A stretch of 34,617 nucleotides of DNA, taken from NCBI GenBank assembly GCA_964415255.1, contig CAYQAC010000040.1, positions 1 to 34,617 on the forward strand. The letters are read 5' to 3'. Position 1 is the stretch's first letter; every line of letters begins with the position of its first letter. The DNA comes from JAHBVY01 sp964415255 (GTDB lineage: Bacteria; Myxococcota_A; Polyangia; Polyangiales; Polyangiaceae). A program made the position numbers and the translations under genes. Of this stretch, positions 14,539 to 23,059 are shown in pieces. Below the pieces are notes generated by a model. It ran no database searches, was not told the origin of the DNA, and was given only the letters and a program-made list of their open reading frames with translations.

Positions 14539-17500
14539 ATGGCGCGAGCGATCGCAGCGCGAATATCCGCAGAGAAATCATCGGTGCGTGGCGCCGCCAC
14601 GCGCGTGAAGAAGCCAGCAGCGAAGGCCACGCGCGCCGCCGCAGCGCCAGCGAAGAAGCCGGCCGCGAAGGGCACCGTCGCGAAGCCAGCCGCGAAGGCC
14701 GCAGCCGCAAAGAAGCCGCCGGGGAAGAGCATCGCGAAGGCCGCGGCCGTGAAGGCGAGCGCTACGAAGGCCACAGCCACGAAGAAGCCACCAGCGAAGG
14801 GCACCGCGTCGAAGAGCACCGCCGCGAAGACCGCAGCCGCAAAGAAGCCACCAGCGAAGAGCACCGCGTCGAAGACCGCAGCCGCGAAGAAGCCGCCGGC
14901 GAAAGCCACAGCCACGAAGGCCACAGCCACGAAGGCCACAGCCACGAAGGCCACAGCCACGAAGGCGAGCGCTACAAGGGTCACAGCCACGAAGCCGGCG
15001 GCGAAGGGCGCAGCCGTGAAGGCGAGCGCCACGAAGGCCACCGCATCGAAGAGGCCAGCGGCGAAGGCGAGCGCCACGAAGAGGCCAGCCACGAAGGCCG
15101 CGGCCACGAAGAGGCCAGCCACGAAGGCCACAGCCGCGAAGGCCGCAGCCGTGAAGGCGAGCACCACGAAGGCCACCGCCACGAAGGCCGCAGCCGTGAA
15201 GGCGAGCGCTACAAGGGCCACAGCCACGAAGAAGCCAGCCGTGAAGACGAGCGCCACGAAGCCGGCTGTCGCGAAGGCGCGGGCCGCGGCGGCGCCTACG
15301 GCGAGGGCCACCAAGCCAGCGGCGAAGGCCACGCGCGCCGCGGCGCGCCCATCGGTCAGGAAGGCGCCCGAGAGCACGCGGGCCCGCCAGCCCGCGAGCA
15401 AGCCCGCGCGCACCAAGGAGCTGCCACGCTTCTTCGCGGTCAGCGCACCCCCAGCGCGCGCAGCGAGCAAGCCAACGCGCGCGGCGAGTAAGCCGGCTCG
15501 CACTAAGGAGCTGCCGCGGTTCTTCGTCGCCAGCCCCACGCCTGCCCGGGCCAGGCCACCAGCGCCAGCCAAAGCCAGCGTCGCCACGCGTCCGGCCGCG
15601 GGCAAAGCGCCGCGCGCCGGGAGCATCGCCTCACGCGCGGCGAGCAACGCAGCGCGCGGCGCCAGCAAGCCAACGCGCGCCCAGGTGGCGAGCGCCTCTA
15701 GGGCAGTCCCCCTGACGGACACCAGCGCGGCCCAAGAGCTGGTCCAGAGCAGCACCCCAGGGGGGCGCGTCGCCGCTAGCGCGCGACGAGCGAAACAAAC
15801 ACCCGAGCTGACGACTGAGCGTCATGGGGACGCCCCCAAGACGGCGAGCTCAGCGTATGGCGACGAGAGCTTCGGGGGCACAACGCCCACGCTGCCTTGG
15901 CGGTCGCCGGGTAAGGAGGCGGCGGTGAAGCCGCCTCGAGCGGTGCTGCGTTGGGAGCCGCCCGCAGCGCGCGGGCGTTCAGCCGCTCCGTCAGAGCCGC
16001 GCGATGAGGCTGCTGGGTGGGGTGAGGCTGCAGGGAGCGCGGTGGCTGCGCTGGAGGATGAGTCAGGTGTGCTGCCTAGTCCGCGTCCGCTCCCGACGGG
16101 CGTGAAGCGCCGCGGTGAAGCAGGCGCTGCGCGCGATCTAGGCTCAAGCGCTCAGCGATCGGGCAACTACGGGAGTGAAGGACAGCGCTACCCTCGGACG
16201 GAGGCCGAGCTCGCTGAGCGTCCTGAGCGTCGCGCCGCTCAAGCTCGCTTCCCTGGGGATGAGCGGCCTCGGTCCACACCCGATCTACAGTCCATGGGGG
16301 GTGCTCCTAGCTCCGCGCAGCGTTCCTTCAGCGCTGAGCGCTACGGTGTAGGAGAGCAGGGCGCTTCAGGGGCGCAGGCGAGGGCTCAGGGTGTGAGCCG
16401 AGCTCAGCGCTCAGCGCCTCCAAGTGGGCTCACAGCTCATTTCCAGAGCAGCTTTGAGCTCAGCCCGTTTGAGGCCGCGGCGATCCCACCGCTGAGCCCC
16501 ACGGCGCTCGACGCCGCGATCGATCGTGCGACGGATCGACTCGGGCGCCGACTCAGTCAGGAGCAGCGGCGGCTCATCAGCATGACGCTCGGGGGGCGAG
16601 ACACGCTGACGATGCTCCCATCTGGCTCTCGTCAGGTGGGCACGGCGCTGATCGCGGCGTCCATGATGGAGCACCCGGCGATCGTGGTGCATCCATCCTC
16701 CACCTGGCTCAAGGTGCACCACGATCACCTGAAGGCACGCGGCGTGCCCGCGGTTTGCCTGGACAGCACGCTCAGCTCCGATGAGCGCAGGCAGCTCTTG
16801 GCGCAGGTGCGCCTCGCGCGGGAGCTTGTCGTGCTCGTCACGCCGCGGATGCTGCAGCGAGCGGACGTGTGCCAAGCCTTGGGGCAAGCCAGGGTGAGCC
16901 TCGCGGTGCTGATCGAGGCGCAGTTGTTCTCCGAGTTCTCACCTGAGTTCGAGCCCAGCAGCGCAACGCTAGATGACCTGCTCGAGGTGCTGGGGAGGCC
17001 CGTGGTGATCGCGTTCTCCTCGGTGGCCACCGCGGCGGTGCGCTCCGATTTGATCGACGGGCTCAGGCTCCGCGACGTCGCGGTGTTCGACGCCCCGGTG
17101 GTGCGACGGAACATTCGCATTCAGGTGCTCCAGTGTGAGGCCGAGGCGCGGCGCCGCATCCTGGTGAGTGAGCTCTCGGCGCTCGATCTGCCGGGCGTCG
17201 TGATCTGCAGCAACCCGCGCGAGGTGGACGCCGTGCATCAGGCGCTCGGCGCGCTCAACATCAAGAGCTACCGCTACCACAGCGAGATGCCGCACCCAGC
17301 GCGCTTCGCAGAGCAGCACGCCTTCGCGCATCAGGGGCGGCGGGCGGTCATGGTGGCAGAGAGTGGCTTTGTAGGCCTCACGTCGCTGGGTGACGATCGC
17401 GATGCGCCGCGGGGCTATGGGCTCGGCACCTGCCGCGGGGACTTGCGCTACTTGATCCACTTCCGCGCGCCGGCGTCGCTTGAGCAGTACGTGCGCGACC

Positions 17501-18138
17501 TCGGCTTGTTGGGCCGCGATGGCGTCCCAGCGCAGGCGCTGATGCTATTCAACCCTGAAGATCTGAACTGTTACCCCACGCGTTCCAGCCTGACGGGGCT
17601 CACCACCTTGCTCGAGCTGCTCCAGGGCCACGGCGACGCGCCCCTCTCCTTGAGCTCGCTCGCGTCGCTGATGAGCGCCTCCATCGCCACCGTCACCGAG
17701 CTAGCGGAGACGTTAGTCGACGCTGGCTTGCTCATCCGCATGGGGGATTGGGTGCGGCCCACGCTGCCTCCATCCCAGCTGATGAAGCGCGGTGAGTTCC
17801 TGCTCGATCAACTGGAGACGCTGAGCGCGCAGGACGTGGAGCGGCGCGCTCAGGTGGGGGCGTTCGCGGCGCAGCGGACGGGGATGGACTGCCGCCTGAC
17901 CTCCCTGCACCAGCACCTGGGTCTATCCGACGAGGAGCCGTGCGATATTTGTGATCTTTGCAGCGGGACGAGCGCCAGCTCGAGCGCTGGCTCCGATCTC
18001 AGCGTCAGTACCGAATTCGTCAGGCGACCTGCTCAGCGGCGCTTTGAGGTGGAGGTGGAGCGCCGCGGCGCCCAGCTCACCACGGCGGGCGAGCCGCTCG
18101 GCTTCAAGCTGCGCGCCGCGGTTCAGCCCAAGCGCTGA
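14539..18138 (+). CDS. histone H1-like tail fused to a catalytically degenerate RecQ-like helicase
   Basis: From ATG 14539 (a GTG at 14527 is an alternative) the protein has 1199 residues. Residues 15-290 are Lys/Ala/Thr-rich in KATATKA-type repeats, like bacterial histone H1-like proteins; 290-650 is a disordered linker. From about 650 the order of RecQ helicases can be followed, but key residues are lost. The Walker A PTGGGKS position reads PSGSRQV (694-700), DEAH reads IEAQ (792-795) and the motif VI GRAGRDG position reads GLLGRDG (989-995). By contrast the RecQ zinc site is exact: C1118, C1135, C1138, C1141, the same 17-3-3 spacing as E. coli RecQ. The likely role is DNA or nucleoid binding without ATP-driven unwinding (inference). 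It starts about 300 bases after the MpaB-type gene. Confidence 0.82.
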   Translation: MARAIAARISAEKSSVRGAATRVKKPAAKATRAAAAPAKKPAAKGTVAKPAAKAAAAKKPPGKSIAKAAAVKASATKATATKKPPAKGTASKSTAAKTAAAKKPPAKSTASKTAAAKKPPAKATATKATATKATATKATATKASATRVTATKPAAKGAAVKASATKATASKRPAAKASATKRPATKAAATKRPATKATAAKAAAVKASTTKATATKAAAVKASATRATATKKPAVKTSATKPAVAKARAAAAPTARATKPAAKATRAAARPSVRKAPESTRARQPASKPARTKELPRFFAVSAPPARAASKPTRAASKPARTKELPRFFVASPTPARARPPAPAKASVATRPAAGKAPRAGSIASRAASNAARGASKPTRAQVASASRAVPLTDTSAAQELVQSSTPGGRVAASARRAKQTPELTTERHGDAPKTASSAYGDESFGGTTPTLPWRSPGKEAAVKPPRAVLRWEPPAARGRSAAPSEPRDEAAGWGEAAGSAVAALEDESGVLPSPRPLPTGVKRRGEAGAARDLGSSAQRSGNYGSEGQRYPRTEAELAERPERRAAQARFPGDERPRSTPDLQSMGGAPSSAQRSFSAERYGVGEQGASGAQARAQGVSRAQRSAPPSGLTAHFQSSFELSPFEAAAIPPLSPTALDAAIDRATDRLGRRLSQEQRRLISMTLGGRDTLTMLPSGSRQVGTALIAASMMEHPAIVVHPSSTWLKVHHDHLKARGVPAVCLDSTLSSDERRQLLAQVRLARELVVLVTPRMLQRADVCQALGQARVSLAVLIEAQLFSEFSPEFEPSSATLDDLLEVLGRPVVIAFSSVATAAVRSDLIDGLRLRDVAVFDAPVVRRNIRIQVLQCEAEARRRILVSELSALDLPGVVICSNPREVDAVHQALGALNIKSYRYHSEMPHPARFAEQHAFAHQGRRAVMVAESGFVGLTSLGDDRDAPRGYGLGTCRGDLRYLIHFRAPASLEQYVRDLGLLGRDGVPAQALMLFNPEDLNCYPTRSSLTGLTTLLELLQGHGDAPLSLSSLASLMSASIATVTELAETLVDAGLLIRMGDWVRPTLPPSQLMKRGEFLLDQLETLSAQDVERRAQVGAFAAQRTGMDCRLTSLHQHLGLSDEEPCDICDLCSGTSASSSAGSDLSVSTEFVRRPAQRRFEVEVERRGAQLTTAGEPLGFKLRAAVQPKR
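14905..14964 (+). repeat. 15-bp tandem repeat, four perfect copies, in the H1-like tail
   Basis: Four consecutive copies of GCCACAGCCACGAAG encode ATATK repeats. Related diverged units fill about 14600-15290. Because the units avoid stops in several frames, long alternative open frames exist on both strands here; they follow from the repeat and are not evidence of extra genes. Confidence 0.9.
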
Positions 18139-18171
18139 GCGACTCTGGTTTTGCGTGTGGGTTTTGCAAGC

Positions 18172-18202
18172 GCGGTGCCGTCTAACCCCCAAACCCCCTA
18201 TC
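18172..18202 (+). repeat. dispersed intergenic motif, copy 2
   Basis: GCGGTGCCGTCTAACCCCC followed by AAACCCCCTATC lies between the convergent RecQ-like and GMC genes. It is the best full-length copy of the motif. Confidence 0.75.
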
Positions 18203-18213
18203 ACGTTAGGCAG

Positions 18214-19731
18214 TCACGCTGCCTTCGCGTGAAGCTTGAGCCGCTCAGCGACGCGGGTCGCTAGCGCCATGATGGTGACCTGGGGGTTCACCCCGATGGC
18301 CGTGGGGAACAGGCTGGCGTCCGCCACGTAGCAGCCAGGCAAATCCCACAGCTCACCGCTCAGGTTGACGACGGAGTCCTCGCGGCGCGCCCCCATGCGG
18401 GCGGTGCCCATCAGGTGCACGGTGAAGAGCTCAAGGGTGTTGACGTCGGTTTGCAGGCTGTCGATGCGCTCCAAGTCGTCAGGGCCTAGCGCCTCGTGCT
18501 GGTTCGTGAACGGGAGGATGACGCGCTCCGCGCCGAGCTCGAAGTGCATCTGCGCGAGCAGCTTCACGCCGCGCTTGAAGCGCTGATGGTCGAGCGCCGT
18601 GAGCTCGTAGCGCACGAGCGGCATGCCGAGCAGGGTGCGGCTCACGCTGCCTGAGCCTGAGTCCTCCACCAGCACACCGCTCAGCACCATGTTCTCATAG
18701 CGGCTCATCAGCTCCCAGGCGCGCTCGCCATGGAACGGGAGGTAAGCGGCGAGCACCCCTGGCGCGACGAAGTTCTCCGCCATCAGGATGCCGTCCTCAT
18801 GAAACTCGCGGATCTGCGTGTTCTGGCTGACGCCCTTGTAGCCATCTACCTTCTGCGGGTACACGGCGAGCACCTTCGCGTTCGGGTGGCACAGGAAGTT
18901 CTTGCCGAGCTGACCGCTTGGCTTGCCGAGCCCGTGCCGCGCTAACAGCAGCGGCGTCTGCACCGCGCCGCAGGCGACGATCACCGCGCGGGCGCGCACG
19001 CGGACGGTGCGATCGGCGCGGCGCGTCCGTGGGTTGATGGCGCGCCCGACGACGCCCACCGCGCGGCCCCCTTCAATCAAGAGCTTCTCCACCCGCACCT
19101 CCGTCAGGCACACTGCCCCTCGCTCGAAGGCGCGCGGCAGGTAGGTGACGAGGGTGGACTGCTTGGCGCCGGTGGGGCACCCAAGCGAGCAGTTGTTCGC
19201 GCCGACGCAGGCGCTCTGGTTGCGGCGGTTGGTGGTGTAGTGCCAGCCCATCTTCTTGGCGCCGGCTTCCATGATGCGGCTGTCTTCACCGATGGAGAGC
19301 TCCGACTGAAAGTTGGCGCTGATGCGGCGCTCCACCTCGCTGAAGGCGGCGTCCAGCCCCTCCATACCCAGGTCCGCGCTGCCGGTGATGCGCTCCCAAT
19401 CGGCGAGCACGCGGTCCGGTGGGCGGTAGGCCATGCCGCCGTTGATCACCGTGCTGCCGCCGACGCAGCGCCCCTCCACGTAGGGGATGGGTGCGCGCCC
19501 GAGGATCATGGTGGCGCTCGCGTCGCGGTAGAGGCGCGGCACGCTCTCCGTGGTGTACGGGTTGAACGAAGAGGTGGGGTGATACCCACCCTCTTCAATG
19601 AACATCACGCGGTAGCCTGCCTCGGCCAGCGTCGCGCCCGCCGCGGCTCCGCCGGCGCCGGTGCCGACGATCACCACGTCCGTCTCGAAGGTCTGGTCTG
19701 CCTTGTAGTCTTCGTGGGCTAGGATGGTCAT
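18214..19731 (-). CDS. GMC-family FAD oxidoreductase (long-chain alcohol oxidase-like)
   Basis: This 505-residue GMC oxidoreductase oxidises an alcohol with FAD. The dinucleotide-binding motif is VVIVGTGAGGAAAG near residue 18, and the second GMC signature includes GGSTVINGGMAYR. The C-terminal active-site region has HLMGTARMG and the closing VNPQVTIMALA. Cysteines C175, C181 and C185 (CVGANNCSLGC) form a cluster seen in plant- and yeast-type long-chain alcohol oxidases, which points to a fatty or sterol-like alcohol. It is the last gene of a three-gene minus-strand operon behind a small helical protein (60-base gap) and a FadR-type regulator. Control by an acyl or acid effector through the double operator at 21272-21302 is the likely scheme. 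Confidence 0.88.
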   Translation of the reverse strand: MTILAHEDYKADQTFETDVVIVGTGAGGAAAGATLAEAGYRVMFIEEGGYHPTSSFNPYTTESVPRLYRDASATMILGRAPIPYVEGRCVGGSTVINGGMAYRPPDRVLADWERITGSADLGMEGLDAAFSEVERRISANFQSELSIGEDSRIMEAGAKKMGWHYTTNRRNQSACVGANNCSLGCPTGAKQSTLVTYLPRAFERGAVCLTEVRVEKLLIEGGRAVGVVGRAINPRTRRADRTVRVRARAVIVACGAVQTPLLLARHGLGKPSGQLGKNFLCHPNAKVLAVYPQKVDGYKGVSQNTQIREFHEDGILMAENFVAPGVLAAYLPFHGERAWELMSRYENMVLSGVLVEDSGSGSVSRTLLGMPLVRYELTALDHQRFKRGVKLLAQMHFELGAERVILPFTNQHEALGPDDLERIDSLQTDVNTLELFTVHLMGTARMGARREDSVVNLSGELWDLPGCYVADASLFPTAIGVNPQVTIMALATRVAERLKLHAKAA

Positions 19732-19791
19732 GTCACGCCTCGGGGTCTCGGGATCGTTTGGGGTATCGTCAGGGTAGCTGATGGTGTCCGC

Positions 19792-20388
19792 TCACTCGGC
19801 GGCCAGCGCCGCGCCGAGCAGCGCGGGGCTCGCCACCAGCCGCTCGCGCAGCGCCACGCGCTCCTTCAGGAACGGCACCGGGCTGTAGTTCAGCCGCTCA
19901 TGCACCTCCGAGAGATCGAAGTAAGCGCTGAGCACCGAGCCGCGGATCCCCACCACCAGCAGGCGGAGCGGCATCCAGCGCGTGCTCGTGATGCGCGAGA
20001 TGACGCGATCGGCAGCCTGACGATCTAGATCCCCCAGGCGTCGCCAGCTCATGAAAAGCAGGCGTGGCGCCCAGTCGAGCAAGATGAACGCGAGCCACAG
20101 GCCGCGGCCGGCGAGCGGGTGCATGTACATCATGAAGCCACGCACGTGCAGCTCGATCTGAGTGAGCAGCGCGCTGCTCATCGGCGCCGGCGGCGGCGGG
20201 CACAGGCGCTCAATGATAGCGTGCAGCCGCGTGAGGTAGCGGCGGCTCATCGGGTAAGGGTCCGCGTACGTCCAGCCGTCCTTGGGGTGCCTCGCGAAAT
20301 CGTTCGCGCGCTGCATGGGGAGCTGCCGCTTGGGTGTAGGCAGGTCAGCTGACAGGGCTTCGCGGCGGGGGCTGGGCGGCTGGGACAT
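19792..20388 (-). CDS. small helper protein of the GMC oxidoreductase operon (unknown function)
   Basis: This 198-residue protein belongs to no family I can name with certainty. The N-terminus is Pro/Arg-rich and not a signal peptide. The middle has hydrophobic helices (RGFMMYMHPLAGRGLWLAFI and RLLVVGIRGSVLSAYFDLSE) that could be amphipathic or membrane-associated. It begins 9 bases after the regulator stop and ends 60 bases before the GMC gene, so it is almost surely made with them. By position it is a candidate small subunit or membrane tether for the oxidoreductase, as small partner proteins often accompany GMC dehydrogenases; this is inference from context. Confidence 0.72.
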   Translation of the reverse strand: MSQPPSPRREALSADLPTPKRQLPMQRANDFARHPKDGWTYADPYPMSRRYLTRLHAIIERLCPPPPAPMSSALLTQIELHVRGFMMYMHPLAGRGLWLAFILLDWAPRLLFMSWRRLGDLDRQAADRVISRITSTRWMPLRLLVVGIRGSVLSAYFDLSEVHERLNYSPVPFLKERVALRERLVASPALLGAALAAE

Positions 20389-20397
20389 GGGGCCTCG

Positions 20398-21147
20398 CTA
20401 GGGTTGGGGTTTGGCTTCCGGTTGGATCACGCTCTTGAGCAGCCCGACGAACTCACGATCGACGCGCTGGTAGTACTCGCGGCTGGCCAGGATGGCGCGC
20501 TCCTCATCGCCGTCGGCGAGCGCGCTGATGGTCTCCCGCAAATAGGCAGGGAAGCTGCCTTCAAGCACCCACAGCGCCGGGTACTTCTCCAGCAGGTCGC
20601 GGTAGGCGTCGAGGAAGGGGTTGGCGACCCAGCGGATGGCGGTGGAGTGCCCGGTGTCGATCAGCGCCTCCAGCCAGCGGTGGAAGCCCTTACCGATCAA
20701 GGCGCCGTCTTTAGTCTCGAAGGCGGTGATGAGCAGATCCGTGATGCCGGTGAGGCGCTCGATGTCGCTGCGGTCAGCGCGCCGCACCGCCATGCGGGTG
20801 GCGAACTCGAGCACCTGCTCGCGCGCCGGGAGAATATCCTCAAGGATATGGATCACCTCGAGCAGCGGGCCGCCCGCCTCAAGCAGCGGCGACAGCAGAT
20901 CCATGGTGCCCGTCTTCTTGAAGTCACTGACGGTGACCCCCTGGCCGTGACGCACCGTGACGAGCCGCGCTTGCTCCAGCTTACGCACCGCCTCGCGCAG
21001 CGTGTTGCGGTTCGTCTTGTAGGTGGAGGCGAGGTCGCGCTCGCCCGGCAGCCGCTGCCCCGCGATGAGCTCGCCCACCAAGATCTGACGGCGGAGGTCG
21101 CGGAAGATGGTGTCAGCGATGTTTGAGCTGGGGGTCGGATCGTCCAT
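20398..21147 (-). CDS. FadR-subfamily GntR transcriptional regulator
   Basis: The N-terminal winged helix is clear: IADTIFRDLRRQILVGEL, RLPGERDLASTYKTNRNTLR and EAVRKLEQARLVTVRHGQG. It is followed by an all-helical FCD-type ligand domain. ATG 21147 gives a protein of about 249 residues, normal for the family. An earlier in-frame ATG at 21264 would add 39 residues of non-family sequence and would sit only 8 bases after the operator, so it is disfavoured. Inferred role: sensing an acyl or organic acid and repressing its own operon, which includes the GMC oxidoreductase. The operator at 21272-21302 has the TGGT-n3-ACCA form that FadR-subfamily regulators bind. Confidence 0.9.
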   Translation of the reverse strand: MDDPTPSSNIADTIFRDLRRQILVGELIAGQRLPGERDLASTYKTNRNTLREAVRKLEQARLVTVRHGQGVTVSDFKKTGTMDLLSPLLEAGGPLLEVIHILEDILPAREQVLEFATRMAVRRADRSDIERLTGITDLLITAFETKDGALIGKGFHRWLEALIDTGHSTAIRWVANPFLDAYRDLLEKYPALWVLEGSFPAYLRETISALADGDEERAILASREYYQRVDREFVGLLKSVIQPEAKPQP

Positions 21148-21271
21148 GCGGCTCACTTTAGGGCCCCGCGCCGTGACGCGCGCCCACCCCCGAGCCGCCG
21201 CCTCCCCGAGGAGCTCGGGAGCGGTGAGGGCGCAGGGCGAAACGGCGGTGAGCGGGGCGTTCATGGCTGAG

Positions 21272-21302
21272 CTGGTTCAACCAGTATGGCTGGTTGAACC
21301 AG
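21272..21302 (-). promoter_or_regulatory. double FadR-type operator
   Basis: CTGGTTCAACCAG (21272-21284) and CTGGTTGAACCAG (21290-21302) are perfect reverse complements separated by TATGG. Each arm is itself a TGGTT-n-AACCA palindrome, matching the TGGTnnnACCA core of FadR-subfamily operators. It lies upstream of the regulator gene, most likely an autoregulatory site for the three-gene operon. Confidence 0.8.
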
Positions 21303-21704
21303 ATGATCAAGGGCCGTGAACAAAAATACGCACAAAATCTGTAACCAATGGAAAACATTGAGCAATGTCACTTTACGCAGTCGTGAGACAGTTCGGGTTT
21401 GGGGGTTCACTCCCTCCTGATGCGTCATGAACGTCTCTGACCGCGTTGTTCATGCGTCGTGACGCACCGAGGCCACGGTCCCAGACCTTACTGGAGGATC
21501 CTGGCAGCCTTGGAGAGCACCTCAATCCTAAGCAAGGGGTTGAAGAGCCGGTTAGGCGGTTTTCCTGGTCCGTTTGGCGGCAAACTGATCGGCGCTCTAG
21601 GGCGGTCAGTGGCGCTTCCGAGCGGGCGCACGGAGGCTCCGCGTTGGGTCAGCGGCGCTTCCGAGCGGCAGGCGCTGCTCGCCGCCGGCGCTCACGCGAG
21701 GTGG
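21303..21704. other. A/T-richer promoter region and intergenic repeats
   Basis: About 400 bases without a supported gene. The part next to the operator (21308-21378) is unusually A/T-rich and probably holds the operon promoter. It also has the dyad ACATTG-AG-CAATGT at 21355-21368. A partial dispersed motif on the minus strand (GTGAACCCCCAAACCCGAAC) spans 21391-21410. A 21-bp direct repeat with one mismatch (GTCAGTGGCGCTTCCGAGCG plus G) occurs at 21605-21625 and 21648-21668. Confidence 0.55.
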
Positions 21705-22886
21705 TCAGCGCACCTGAGCGTAGTGCACCCCGGGAGGCAGCTCGCGCTCCCACAGCTCGACGCCGAGCGCGGTCAGGCGCTCCGCCAGCTCGGCGGCGCG
21801 CGCCGCTTGCCAGGCGTCGCTGGCGGCCGCCTCGAAGCGCGGATCGCTGAACTCCTCCGTCGCGCCCTCCACACCCCGGAGCACGTCGATGCGCACCGAG
21901 CGGACGGCGCTGGCGAGCGCCTCCGCCAATTGATCGATGCTGCCCGGTAAGAGCGGCTGGACGATGGCGAAGGTGTTCACCCCGCGCTCGCGGAGCTGTC
22001 TGAGCGCCGTCAAGCGCTCTGGGATGGACGCGCCGCGCGGCTCAAACGCGCGCCGCACGTCATCATCCGCAGTGGGCAGGCTCACGCCGGCGAAGGCGCT
22101 CGGCAGCTCCGCGAGCAGCTCGGCGTCCTCAGCGATCATCGCTGAGCGCGTGAGCAAGATGACCGAGCGCCCAGCGCCATGATCGCGCAGCACCTCAAGG
22201 CAGCGCCGGGTGAGCCTCAGCTTGCGCTCGATGGCGTGGTAAGGATCACTCACTATGGGGCAGAACTTGACCGGCCAGTGCTTGGAGGCAGCGAGCTCGC
22301 GCTTCAGCACTTCGGGCGCGTTGACCCGCGCGTCCACCCAAGAGCCCCAAGGTGCCTCCGGGAGCCCCTGCAGCTGACGCAGCACCTTGAGGCGGCTCTG
22401 GGCGTAACAGAAGCGGCAGCCGATGAGGCAGCCCACGTAGGGGCTCAGGGTGTAGTAGCGCTCGCTGAGCGAGCCCCAGGTTTGCAGCAGCTGCTCCACC
22501 TCCACCTCGCGGATCCGAGCGCCTGGATCCGCCGCGCGGGCGCGCTCAGCCGCCTCCGTGAGCTGCGCCATCACGCGCGCCTCGTTGGGGCGCGCCGCCT
22601 CCACCACAGCGAGGCACAGCGCGCGGCCCAGCGCGGCGTCGAGTGGGCGATCTTTGTCGCCGGTGCGGTAAGCGAACTGAAAGTGCTCGCCGCGCGCCGC
22701 GGTGGGGCGCTCTGAGCGCGGCTCGATCTCCACGATGGCGCTCGCGGTGGGCAGCCGGAAGCGGAGCTGCAGCCCGAGCTCACTCGACACTTCCTCGAGC
22801 TCCGCGCAGACGCCGGGCGCGATGGTCAGCGATTCGCCCAGCGCGAGCGGCGCCACGAGCTTCAGTGGGAGATCAGCGATGTCCAT
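21705..22886 (-). CDS. SPL-family radical SAM protein
   Basis: This is a radical SAM enzyme of the spore photoproduct lyase-like group (COG1533). The 4Fe-4S motif is CLIGCRFC, with C153, C157 and C160 (C-x3-C-x2-C, the classic spacing). KFCPIVSDPYHAIERKLRLT and VILLTRSAMIAEDAELL follow, typical of this group. The N-terminal 120 residues are a separate beta-rich extension not found in spore photoproduct lyase. True SplB repairs UV photoproducts in endospores; members in non-sporeformers have unproven roles, often presumed DNA repair or nucleic-acid modification. The gene stands alone on the minus strand, 173 bases from the tryptophan dioxygenase gene. Confidence 0.85.
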   Translation of the reverse strand: MDIADLPLKLVAPLALGESLTIAPGVCAELEEVSSELGLQLRFRLPTASAIVEIEPRSERPTAARGEHFQFAYRTGDKDRPLDAALGRALCLAVVEAARPNEARVMAQLTEAAERARAADPGARIREVEVEQLLQTWGSLSERYYTLSPYVGCLIGCRFCYAQSRLKVLRQLQGLPEAPWGSWVDARVNAPEVLKRELAASKHWPVKFCPIVSDPYHAIERKLRLTRRCLEVLRDHGAGRSVILLTRSAMIAEDAELLAELPSAFAGVSLPTADDDVRRAFEPRGASIPERLTALRQLRERGVNTFAIVQPLLPGSIDQLAEALASAVRSVRIDVLRGVEGATEEFSDPRFEAAASDAWQAARAAELAERLTALGVELWERELPPGVHYAQVR

Positions 22887-22999
22887 CGTGCTGCCAAACC
22901 CCCAGAGCCTGAGGCGAGCTCAGCTGAGGTGCTCATGAAGCGTTACAGCGCAACCTGCCCGCGACAAGCGGCGCTGCGATCACGCGCAGCGCTCACGGC

Positions 23000-23030
23000 G
23001 CGGTGCCGTCTAACCCCCCCCGAACCCGAT
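23000..23030 (+). repeat. dispersed intergenic motif, copy 3
   Basis: GCGGTGCCGTCTAACCCCCC, then CCGAACCCGAT, in the gap upstream of the radical SAM gene and downstream of the tryptophan dioxygenase gene. It is preceded by GGC, as in copy 4. Confidence 0.72.
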
Positions 23031-23059
23031 GTGCGCCACCTGATGAACGCCATGAGCGC

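Noticed and set aside
14337..15755. Long open frames on both strands across the Lys/Ala repeat region
   Set aside because: They result from stop-free GC-rich tandem units; composition (Glu/His/Arg or Ala/Val runs) is an artefact, and the H1-like frame continues into a real domain.
21446..21850. Plus-strand frame between the operator region and the radical SAM gene
   Set aside because: Arg-rich tail antisense to the radical SAM gene; composition typical of a shadow frame.
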